A stretch of 64,000 nucleotides of DNA from contig NZ_JAGGPM010000035.1 in assembly GCF_018613835.1 (NCBI RefSeq), positions 186,001 to 250,000 of the forward strand, given 5' to 3'. This DNA comes from Arthrobacter sp. ISL-5 (GTDB lineage Bacteria; Actinomycetota; Actinomycetes; Actinomycetales; Micrococcaceae). The notes under the pieces were generated by a model, which was given only the letters and a program-made list of their open reading frames with translations, did not search any database and was not told the origin of the DNA. Made by a program: the position numbers and the translations under genes. Positions 1 to 6,879 of the stretch are shown here, piece after piece. Positions within the stretch are counted from its first letter, which is position 1, and each line of letters opens with the position of its first letter.

Positions 1-68
1 GCACCGGTAGCGGGGGTCCCTGTGGGGCTTGTCGCGGTGCCCGCTCCGGGGCTGGCTTCGTTGCTCAT
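1..68 (-). CDS. N-terminus of an unidentified protein (partial, runs off the window)
   Basis: Only the first 22 codons are in the window. An ATG at 68-66 is preceded by a purine-rich site (GGAAAGGACC) at good spacing, and the frame stays open to base 1. The visible peptide starts MSNEASPGAG and is rich in Ala, Gly, Pro, Ser and Thr, so it is probably a disordered N-terminal tail. No domain can be recognised. It lies downstream of, and in the same direction as, the siroheme and nitrite genes, so a nitrogen or siroheme role is possible but not shown. Confidence 0.5.
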   Translation of the reverse strand, partial: MSNEASPGAGTATSPTGTPATG

Positions 69-177
69 GCTGGTCCTTTCCGTTGGCCTCGTGGGCCGCA
101 GACGCCGCGGTGGTCGCGGTACTTGCGTGACCATCTTGCCACAGCGCCGGGGGACAGTGCCGGGCTTCCGCCGCGGG

Positions 178-1065
178 TTAGGCGGCAGCGGGCAGCCTCC
201 CGGCGGGGACCGCCGCCATGAGCTGCGCAGCGCAGACTCCGGCCGCGGAACCGGAGGCCACCAGCAGCCCCAGCCGCACGCCGTCGAACGACGCCGCGTC
301 ACCGATGGCCCAGATGCCCGGCACGGACGAACGGAAGTCCCGGCCGACGACGACACCGCCGGATTCGGCGGTCCTGACCCCCGCGCTGGCGGCCAGGCTG
401 TCCCGCGGGACCCTGTCCTCGGCGAGGACCACGAGGTCGCCGTTCATCCGGCTGCCGTCCTCGAATACGACGCCGGCAGCCGGCAGCACGGAGCCGGCCA
501 GGGTGGGCACCACCGCTGCGGGACGGGCGGTGGTGCGCACGGGGCGGACGCCCCGCGCGCGCAGCACGGCCTCGGCCTGGCCGGCGGCTGGGCCGGTGCC
601 AACAAGGATTCCCAAGGGCCGACGTCCGAGGACCCGGGTGACCTCCTTGACGGCGTGGCCGATCTTCGCGGCGTCATCAATCGTGGAATAGCTCAGGCAG
701 CGGCTGGAGCCGTCAACCGGTGCGTGGACGGGAGCGGAGCCGGTGGCGATGACCAGCTGGTCGTAGCTGAACTCCATGCCGTCGGCCGTGACCACCACGC
801 GGGCGGCGGCGTCGACATGGCTGGCAGGCTGGCCGAAGCGCACGGAGACAAAGGGCAGCGCGGCGAGTTCGAGCAGTTCCTCCGAGGCGTCGTCCCGGCC
901 GCTCAGGACGGTGACGGTTCCGGCAAACCGCGAGGCGGCGAGCTGGCTGACCAGGGCCTGGGCGGCGGGGCCCGCCCCGGCGATGAGGATTTTCGCTGTT
1001 GCCTCCGGTGCCGGTTCGGAGGTGCTTGCGGTGGCGACGACGGGAAACTGTGCCGGAGCGGACAT
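178..1065 (-). CDS. NirB-like FAD/NAD-binding oxidoreductase (stand-alone flavin domain)
   Basis: A 295-residue pyridine-nucleotide-disulphide oxidoreductase-type protein. After about 20 low-complexity residues there is a dinucleotide-binding start (KILIAGAGPAA), then the ATGS segment (VIATGSAP), a weak second Rossmann motif (GILVGTGPAAG) and the FAD-closing motif IWAIGDAA near the C-terminus. It matches the flavin module of NirB and NasB elsewhere in this window but lacks the [2Fe-2S] and siroheme parts, and it is shorter than typical members (about 400 residues). The ATG has a good ribosome site (GAAGGGG, 7-base spacer). A strong hairpin at 1226-1285 separates it from hemD, so it has its own promoter region, which contains GlnR-like half-sites. 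It may pass electrons to nitrite or nitrate reductase; the substrate is unknown. Confidence 0.75.
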   Translation of the reverse strand: MSAPAQFPVVATASTSEPAPEATAKILIAGAGPAAQALVSQLAASRFAGTVTVLSGRDDASEELLELAALPFVSVRFGQPASHVDAAARVVVTADGMEFSYDQLVIATGSAPVHAPVDGSSRCLSYSTIDDAAKIGHAVKEVTRVLGRRPLGILVGTGPAAGQAEAVLRARGVRPVRTTARPAAVVPTLAGSVLPAAGVVFEDGSRMNGDLVVLAEDRVPRDSLAASAGVRTAESGGVVVGRDFRSSVPGIWAIGDAASFDGVRLGLLVASGSAAGVCAAQLMAAVPAGRLPAAA

Positions 1066-1148
1066 GTGCGGGCCCCTTCAAAATGCTGCACCAGGCGGGC
1101 CGGATCTCGGGCCCTGTTGTGCTGATGGGACCACTGTAGGCGGGCGGC

Positions 1149-1186
1149 TTTTCGCTCTTGTTTCCCGTCTGTTGCGGAATTGTCCG
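1149..1186 (-). promoter_or_regulatory. Candidate GlnR-type half-site array upstream of the FAD oxidoreductase
   Basis: Read on the minus strand there are four five-base half-sites, each separated by six bases: CGGAC (1186-1182), GCAAC (1175-1171), GAAAC (1164-1160) and GAAAA (1153-1149). The actinobacterial GlnR consensus is gTnAC-n6-GaAAc repeated. Two half-sites fit well and two poorly, so this is the weakest of three such arrays in the window. Confidence 0.35.
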
Positions 1187-1225
1187 TGCCTGTTCGCCAG
1201 TTTTTACCGGCCGGTAATACAAGCA

Positions 1226-1285
1226 AACGCGGGGTCCTTCCGCGCCCGTCCATCAGATGGACTGGGCGCGGAAAGACCCCGCGTT
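1226..1285 (-). terminator. Long stem-loop terminator after hemD
   Basis: A 60-base inverted repeat with arms AACGCGGGGTC...GTCCAT and ATGGAC...GACCCCGCGTT, a three-base loop and small bulges. It begins about 20 bases past the hemD stop on the minus strand and is followed there by a T-rich stretch (TTTGCTTGTATT). It should end the nirB-cobA-hemD transcript and isolate the FAD oxidoreductase gene. Confidence 0.8.
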
Positions 1286-1304
1286 CCGGTCAAAAACCGA
1301 TTCG

Positions 1305-2528
1305 CTAGACGCGGATCCGGTAACCGCGCTTGACCACGGTCTCGACCAGGCTGCCGTCCGGCAGGGACGACCGCAGGCGGCTCACTGTCATGTCCAGCGC
1401 GTGCACGGAGCCGCGCAGTTCAAGGAGTTCGGAGAGCGACTCACGGGAGAGCACCGCCCCGCCGGCGCCCAGGAGCGCGCGCAGGAGCAGCAGGGGCGCC
1501 GGAGCCACCTCCACGAGCTCACCGTCGATCCGCAGCGAGCGGCCGCGCAGCTCCACACTGCCGGAACGGGTGTCCAGGCGGCGGACGTGGTTGAGGGCGA
1601 GGTGTTCGCACACGAGCCGGATCAGCGCGCCCATCCGGAACCGCTCCGGAACCAGGGGATGTATCCCGGCGTCCAGCAGCGGCTGCGCGGTCACGGGGCC
1701 CACGACGGCGGTGGTGACGGTGGTCTTCAGGCTCTCCACGAGCTGCTTGTACAGTCCCATCTCGTGGGCCGTGCTCCACATGGCGTCCACTGCCGGCGCG
1801 CTCGTAAATGTCAGGACGTCCAGGTTGCCGCTGCACGCGGCCTCGATCAGCCGCGGAAGCCGGTCGGCGCCGTCGGGCTTGACCCAGCGGTACGGGGTGA
1901 CCGTCAGGACGGTGGCGCCGGACATCCGGAGCCGCTCGAGCTGGCGGACGTCCGTGTAGCCGTGCAGCTGGACCGCGACGGTCTTGCCGCGCACGCCCTC
2001 GGCCAGCAGCATGTCCACCAGTGTCGCGGTGGTTTCGTCGCTGCTGATGCCGACGTCGGCAAGGCCGGCCGCGCGGACCGCGCCGCGGGCCTTGGGCCCG
2101 CGGACGAACATCCGGCAGGCACCCAGCGTTTCCAGCAGCTCCTCGCCGATGCCGGAGGCGTCCGCGGCCTCGCACCAGCGGCGCATGCCGTACGCCGTGG
2201 TGGCGATGCACAGATCAGGCTTCGCGGCGATGATCGCCTTGGTGTCCTCAATGAGGCTGATGTCCTCGTTCACCGGCGCGATCTTCAGCGCCGGCGCGTG
2301 CAGCACTTCGGCGCCGCGGCGTTCCAGTGCCTCGATGAGGTCGCGGGAACGGCGGTGCGACGTCACGCCGATCCGGAATCCTTCAAGGGGAGCTTCGGCA
2401 GTTTCCGGGGCGGCTGCCACCTGCGGCTCCGAGCCGGCGGATCCCGGCGCTGCGGATGACGGGCGGGCGGGTCCGGCCGGAGGTCCGGCCGCCGGGGCAA
2501 GGGCGTTCAGTGCGCTCATGTCGATCAC
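1305..2528 (-). CDS. hemD: Uroporphyrinogen-III synthase with C-terminal winged-helix DNA-binding domain
   Basis: A 407-residue two-part protein. Residues about 45-300 form a HemD fold (starting GFRIGVTSHRRSRDLIEAL), which would convert hydroxymethylbilane to uroporphyrinogen III, the precursor of haem and siroheme. Residues about 310-407 resemble the OmpR/PhoB-type winged helix (LSELLELRGSVHALDMTVSR, ending VVKRGYRIRV). The same fusion is known from actinobacteria such as Mycobacterium Rv0260c. The GTG start overlaps the cobA stop by four bases (GTGA), indicating translational coupling; an ATG three codons later (2519) is an equally possible start. It is the last gene of nirB-cobA-hemD, followed by a strong terminator. 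Whether the helix binds DNA cannot be told from sequence. Confidence 0.88.
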   Translation of the reverse strand: MIDMSALNALAPAAGPPAGPARPSSAAPGSAGSEPQVAAAPETAEAPLEGFRIGVTSHRRSRDLIEALERRGAEVLHAPALKIAPVNEDISLIEDTKAIIAAKPDLCIATTAYGMRRWCEAADASGIGEELLETLGACRMFVRGPKARGAVRAAGLADVGISSDETTATLVDMLLAEGVRGKTVAVQLHGYTDVRQLERLRMSGATVLTVTPYRWVKPDGADRLPRLIEAACSGNLDVLTFTSAPAVDAMWSTAHEMGLYKQLVESLKTTVTTAVVGPVTAQPLLDAGIHPLVPERFRMGALIRLVCEHLALNHVRRLDTRSGSVELRGRSLRIDGELVEVAPAPLLLLRALLGAGGAVLSRESLSELLELRGSVHALDMTVSRLRSSLPDGSLVETVVKRGYRIRV

Positions 2529-3559
2529 GAACCCAACAGCGAGGCCGCCAGGCGGTCAAGATCCGCGGCAGCCTCGGCATGCCCGCGGTTGGCCTCAGCC
2601 ACGCGCACCACCTCGCCGATCACCAGGACGGCAGGGTTGCTGCAGCCGGCGGCGGCGCTGGCAATGGTGCCCAGCTCCGCGATGGTGGTCCGCTGCCCGG
2701 GCCGGTAGCCCCGCTCGACCACGGCCATGGGCATGTCGGCGCGCATGCCGGCACGGCGCAGGCCTGCGGCCAGGTGGTGCAGCGTTCCGATTCCCATGAG
2801 GACCACGATAGTGCCGCCCAGACCTGCCAGGTGGGTGAGTTCCTTCTCGGTCAGCGGGGCATGGCCGGAAACAACCGTGAACATGTGGCTGACTTCGCGG
2901 TGCGTAACTGGGATTCCGGCGGCTGCCGGAACGGAGATGGCGCTGGTGACGCCGGAGATCACGCGGACGGGCACGCCGGCCGCGACGCAGGAGGCAACTT
3001 CCTCGCCGCCGCGGCCGAAGACGTACGGGTCGCCGCCCTTGAGGCGGACCACGTTGTTTCCGGCGAGGGCGCTCTCCACCATGAGCTTCTCGATGTCGCC
3101 CTGGCTGACTTTGTGGTGCCCGGGCTTCTTGCCCACATCCACCAGTTCGGCCGAGGTCAGGGAGGGCAGCTCCTGGTAGGGGGCCAGGCGGTCGTAGAAC
3201 ACGACGTCGGCGTCACGCAGGGCCTTGACGGCCGCCACGGTGAGCAGCTCAGTGGTGCCGGGGCCGCCGCCGACGAGCGTGACGTGGCCGACCGGGCCGG
3301 CTGCCGGTTCGGCTGCCACCGGAATGCCGGTGGCGCGGCACCTGTCCAGCAGGGCCTCCCAGCCGGGCTGGCCGTCGTCGACTGCTGCGACGAGGAACGG
3401 GCGTTCGGGCAGCGGGCCGTCGTGCCCAGCACCCTGCGGGGTGCTGAGGCGGTAGACGACGGCGCCGGCGGCTTCGAAGCGGCGGACGGCCTGGCGGGCG
3501 GCGTGGTCCGAGCCGGTGACCAGGACTTCGCGGCCGGTGAGATCAATGCTGAGCTGCAT
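2525..3559 (-). CDS. cobA: Uroporphyrinogen-III C-methyltransferase (SUMT) with reduced CysG-type N-terminus
   Basis: A 344-residue protein. Residues about 95-330 are a complete SUMT: VGGGPGTTELLT at the start, then GDPYVFGRGGEE and PVTHREVSH. SUMT uses S-adenosylmethionine to methylate uroporphyrinogen III twice, giving precorrin-2 on the way to siroheme. The first 90 or so residues (MQLSIDLTGREVLVTGSDHA) look like the start of the CysG/Met8 NAD-binding domain but are less than half its normal length, so the oxidation and iron-insertion steps probably lie elsewhere. The chosen ATG is separated from the nirB stop by one base, with GAGG six bases upstream; a start six codons earlier would run into nirB. 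The gene supplies siroheme to the adjacent NirB. Confidence 0.92.
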   Translation of the reverse strand: MQLSIDLTGREVLVTGSDHAARQAVRRFEAAGAVVYRLSTPQGAGHDGPLPERPFLVAAVDDGQPGWEALLDRCRATGIPVAAEPAAGPVGHVTLVGGGPGTTELLTVAAVKALRDADVVFYDRLAPYQELPSLTSAELVDVGKKPGHHKVSQGDIEKLMVESALAGNNVVRLKGGDPYVFGRGGEEVASCVAAGVPVRVISGVTSAISVPAAAGIPVTHREVSHMFTVVSGHAPLTEKELTHLAGLGGTIVVLMGIGTLHHLAAGLRRAGMRADMPMAVVERGYRPGQRTTIAELGTIASAAAGCSNPAVLVIGEVVRVAEANRGHAEAAADLDRLAASLLGS

Positions 3560-3560
3560 G

Positions 3561-6191
3561 CTATACCTCGTTCTCATCGCGGGGCCTCATGGGGATGGAA
3601 GCCCCGATCAGGACCTTTCCCTTTTCTTCTGCCGTGGCCGGACGCATCTGGCCGCGCTCGTCGGGGACGAAGGTGATGGAGTCGTCCTTCTGGTCGGGAG
3701 CGTTGACGAAGGACCGGAACCGGCGCAGGCGCTCGGGATCCTTCAGGGTGTCTGCCCACTCGTCGACGTACGTGTCAACATGCTTGGCCATGGCCGCTTC
3801 GAGTTCCGCGGCAATGCCCAGGGTGTCGTTGACCACCACGTCCTCGACGTGCTTGATGCCGCCGTCGAGCTCCTCCTGCCACCGTGCGGTACGCTGCAGC
3901 CGGTCGGCGGTGCGGATGTAGTACATGAAGTAGCGGTCGATGTACTTGATCAGCGTTTCGTCGTCGAGGTCCTTGGCCAGCAGTTGGGCGTGGGCCGGGG
4001 TGGCGCCGCCGTTGCCGCCGACGTACAGGTTCCAGCCGTCGGCAGTGGCGATCACGCCGACGTCCTTGCCGCGGGCCTCGGCGCATTCGCGGGCACAGCC
4101 GGAGACGCCCATTTTGAGCTTGTGCGGGCTGCGGAGGCCGCGGTAGCGCAGTTCCAGCTGGATGGCCATGGCCACCGAGTCCTGGACGCCGAAGCGGCAC
4201 CAGGTGGAACCGACGCAGGACTTCACTGTGCGCAGGCTCTTGCCGTAGGCCTGGCCGGACTCGAATCCGGCGTCCACGAGTTCCTTCCAGATTTCCGGGA
4301 GCTCCTCCAGCCGGGCACCGAACATGTCGATCCGCTGGCCGCCGGTGATCTTGGTGTACAGGCCGTACTTCTCGGCCACGGCGGCGATGACGCCGAGCTT
4401 CTTCGGCGTGATTTCACCGCCGGCGATGCGGGGAACTACCGAGTAGGTGCCGTCCTTCTGCATGTTGGCCAGCGCGCGGTCGTTGGTGTCCTGCAGGGTT
4501 CCGCGGCCGGCGTCCAGGACGTAGGCGCTGTTCTGGCTGGCGAGGATGTTGGCGATGGTCGGCTTGCAGATGTCGCAGCCTGCGCCGGTGCCGTACTTGG
4601 CCATGATCTCTTCGAAGGACGTCAGTTCCAGGACGCGGATCGCGTCGAACAGTTCCTGGCGGGACAGCTCGATGTGCTCGCAGAGCGCCTTCGAAACTTC
4701 GACGCCGGACTTGGTCAGTTCGGTTTCCAGCAGCTTCTTGAGCATCGGCACGCAGGAACCGCAGCTGGTTCCGGCGCGGGTGCAGCCCTTCAGCTCGCCC
4801 AGTTCCTGGACGGGGGCGTTGCCGTCGCAGGCGCCGCAGCCGTTGACGGTGTCGCGGATGGTTCCCGCGGACACGTTGTTGCAGGAGCACAGGATGGCGT
4901 CGTCCGGGAGTTCGGTGTCCGGGGCGTCGCCGCCGCCCGCCGCCGAGAGGTACGCGCCGGGCTCGGCACTGAGTTCGCGGCCCAGGAGCGGACGCAGGCT
5001 GGTGTAGGGGGTGGCGTCGCCCACGAAGATGCCGCCCAGGAGGGTCTTGGCATCGTCGGTGGTGACAATCTTCTGGTAGACGCCGCGGGCCGGGTCGGCG
5101 TAGACGATTTCAAGGGCGTGCTCGGTCTTGGCGAATGCGTCACCGAAGCTGGCGACATCCACACCGGACAGCTTGAGCTTGGTGGCGGTGTCGAACCCCG
5201 GGAAGGTGGCCTCTCCGCCGTGCAGGCGGTCAGCGACGATCTCGGCCATGGTGTTGGCAGGGGCGACCAGGCCCAGGCACATGCCGCCGAAGTTGGCCAC
5301 TTCACCGATGGCCCAGATTCCGTCGATCTCGGTAGCGCAGTAGTCGTTGATGACCACGCCGCCGCGCTGGCCCAGCGAGAAGATCTGCTCCTCGCCTTCG
5401 GCTGCGCGGAAGAGTTCGTCGCGCGGCCGGACGCCGATCGCGACGATCACAAGGTCAGCATCGATGATGCGGCCGTCAGCCATGAGGACACCGGTGACCT
5501 GGCCGTCGTCGTCGGACAATACTTCCGAAGGGAAGACGCCGCCGTGGACTTCGAAGCCCTTGCCCTTGATGAGCCGGCCCATTGCCTGGCCCGCGCCTTC
5601 ATCCAGCTGTGTAGCCATCAGCCACTGCGAACCGTCGATGACGATCGGGTTGGCGCCCAGCTGCTCCGTGCCGGCTGCAGACTCGAGCCCGAGGAGGCCG
5701 CCGCCGATGGTGACGGCGTTAACATTGCGGCCGAGCTTTTCGGTGAGTTCGGCAATGGCCTTGTTGATGGCCCAGACGTCCTCAAGCGTGCGGTAGACGT
5801 GGGTGTGCTCGGCGCCGGGGATCGGCAGGCGGGCGGCATTCGAACCCGTGGCAACCACGAGGTCGTCGTATTCAAAGACGTTGCCGGCCGCGGTCTCCAC
5901 GGACTTGGCTTCGTGGTTGATTTTGACGACGCGCTCGCCGGTCTTCAGGGACATGGCCTCGTGGTCCCACATGCTCGCCTCGCCGAGGGTGAGGTCGTAG
6001 TCCATTTCCGTCAGGGCCTTGCTGAGCGCCACGCGGTCGTAGGGGAGGTGGGCTTCCTCAGTGAGGACCGTGACATGCCAGCCTTCGAGGCCGCGGGCAT
6101 GCATTGCGTCCGCAAAACGGTGGGCCGCCGGGCCGCCGCCGGCGACGACGATGCGGCGCGGAGTCTCTGTGCTTGAAGTCTGTTCGGTCAC
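3561..6191 (-). CDS. nirB: Assimilatory NADH-nitrite reductase, large (siroheme) subunit
   Basis: An 876-residue NirB that reduces nitrite to ammonium in the cytoplasm with NAD(P)H. In order: FAD/NAD domain (RRIVVAGGGPAAHRFADAM, then VVATGS and GIWAIGEVANF), two BFD-type [2Fe-2S] regions (ILCSCNNVSAGTI...CGSC and GTGAGCDICKP), a ferredoxin-like half domain, and the siroheme/[4Fe-4S] site with paired cysteines in SCVGSTWCRFG and GVSGCARECAEARG. GTG at 6191 is chosen because it follows GAAAGG at a normal distance and gives a family-typical length; an upstream in-frame start at 6311 would add 40 unlike residues. It faces nirD across 291 bases and leads the cobA-hemD operon. A GlnR-like array lies 65-105 bases upstream. 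Confidence 0.95.
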   Translation of the reverse strand: MTEQTSSTETPRRIVVAGGGPAAHRFADAMHARGLEGWHVTVLTEEAHLPYDRVALSKALTEMDYDLTLGEASMWDHEAMSLKTGERVVKINHEAKSVETAAGNVFEYDDLVVATGSNAARLPIPGAEHTHVYRTLEDVWAINKAIAELTEKLGRNVNAVTIGGGLLGLESAAGTEQLGANPIVIDGSQWLMATQLDEGAGQAMGRLIKGKGFEVHGGVFPSEVLSDDDGQVTGVLMADGRIIDADLVIVAIGVRPRDELFRAAEGEEQIFSLGQRGGVVINDYCATEIDGIWAIGEVANFGGMCLGLVAPANTMAEIVADRLHGGEATFPGFDTATKLKLSGVDVASFGDAFAKTEHALEIVYADPARGVYQKIVTTDDAKTLLGGIFVGDATPYTSLRPLLGRELSAEPGAYLSAAGGGDAPDTELPDDAILCSCNNVSAGTIRDTVNGCGACDGNAPVQELGELKGCTRAGTSCGSCVPMLKKLLETELTKSGVEVSKALCEHIELSRQELFDAIRVLELTSFEEIMAKYGTGAGCDICKPTIANILASQNSAYVLDAGRGTLQDTNDRALANMQKDGTYSVVPRIAGGEITPKKLGVIAAVAEKYGLYTKITGGQRIDMFGARLEELPEIWKELVDAGFESGQAYGKSLRTVKSCVGSTWCRFGVQDSVAMAIQLELRYRGLRSPHKLKMGVSGCARECAEARGKDVGVIATADGWNLYVGGNGGATPAHAQLLAKDLDDETLIKYIDRYFMYYIRTADRLQRTARWQEELDGGIKHVEDVVVNDTLGIAAELEAAMAKHVDTYVDEWADTLKDPERLRRFRSFVNAPDQKDDSITFVPDERGQMRPATAEEKGKVLIGASIPMRPRDENEV

Positions 6192-6256
6192 TGTGGGCCT
6201 TTCGCTGGGCCGCAGACGGTGCTCTGCAGCTTGTCCATCCAGACTAGGCAAGGGGA

Positions 6257-6294
6257 ATTTCGCTTCAGTTTCCCTTTTGTTTCGTGAACTTAAC
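6257..6294 (-). promoter_or_regulatory. Candidate GlnR-type operator in the nirB-nirD intergenic region
   Basis: Minus-strand half-sites GTTAA (6294-6290), GAAAC (6283-6279), GAAAC (6272-6268) and GAAAT (6261-6257) are spaced exactly 11 bases apart. This fits the periodicity of GlnR boxes (gTnAC-n6-GaAAc), and nitrite reductase is a classic GlnR target in actinobacteria. An overlapping dyad, TTCGTGA (6281-6287) with TCACGAA (6302-6308), is also present. Confidence 0.55.
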
Positions 6295-6365
6295 TTCTGC
6301 ATCACGAACACATTTCCGGACAGGTGAGGTGTCTTTTACGTTCCGGACACATTGACTGCACGCCT

Positions 6366-6395
6366 TTGAAACACCTGCCCCCTAGCTTGGATATA
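6366..6395 (+). promoter_or_regulatory. Possible nirD promoter
   Basis: TTGAAA at 6366-6371 and GATATA at 6390-6395 are separated by 18 bases, leaving an untranslated leader of about 85 bases before nirD. A direct repeat TTCCGGACA at 6314-6322 and 6341-6349 lies just upstream and could bind an activator. Confidence 0.4.
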
Positions 6396-6482
6396 CGGCC
6401 GCATTGGCGGCTGAAGCAGGCGGAATACGCCTCGCGGGAACCGGCCTACCGCCGGGAAGCAGGCAAAGGGAGAGGAGCCGAC

Positions 6483-6848
6483 ATGACGGCAACACTGGAA
6501 CTTGAGGATCTGGCCACCGGGTACGCCACTGGCTGGCACCGGGTTTGCGCCGTGGAGGATCTGGAGATCGCCTGGGGCGAAGCGGCACTCATTGCCGGCC
6601 TTCAGGTGGCGCTTTTCCGCACCGCCCCCGGTGAGGTTTTCGCCGTGGCACAGGAGGACCCGGCCACGGGCTCCTTCGTAATGGCACGCGGCATACTCGG
6701 ATCACGCGGCACGCGCCCCACCATCGCGTCGCCGCTGCACAAGGAGGTCTACGACCTCGAGACCGGCGAGTGCTTCGGCAACCCCGAGCTGCGGCTGGCC
6801 ACGTTCAACACGCGCGTCGCAGACGGCGTCCTCGAGGTTGAGCTGTAG
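6483..6848 (+). CDS. nirD: Assimilatory nitrite reductase small subunit, Rieske-like fold
   Basis: A 121-residue NirD. The pattern WHRVCAVEDLEIAWGEAALI, then VALFRT, then ASPLHKEVYDLETGECFGNP is that of the small subunit that pairs with NirB. Like other NirD proteins it has a Rieske fold without the Cys-His iron-sulphur ligands, so its role is structural or supportive. The ATG at 6483 follows GGAGAGGAG; an open frame further upstream lacks NirD-like residues. It is divergent from nirB instead of being directly downstream as in many bacteria, so both promoters share one control region. Confidence 0.9.
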   Translation: MTATLELEDLATGYATGWHRVCAVEDLEIAWGEAALIAGLQVALFRTAPGEVFAVAQEDPATGSFVMARGILGSRGTRPTIASPLHKEVYDLETGECFGNPELRLATFNTRVADGVLEVEL

Positions 6849-6879
6849 AAACTGCAGTTGTGCCGTAGGACTGCCCTGA

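Noticed and set aside
3516-6176. An 886-codon open frame on the plus strand opposite nirB
   Set aside because: The opposite strand encodes a textbook NirB. The antisense protein is Gly/Ala/Val/Asp-rich without recognisable domains, as expected from high-GC codon use in a mirrored frame.
6483-6848. NirD as a true Rieske [2Fe-2S] protein
   Set aside because: The Cys-x-His and Cys-x-x-His ligand pairs are missing, as in other NirD proteins.
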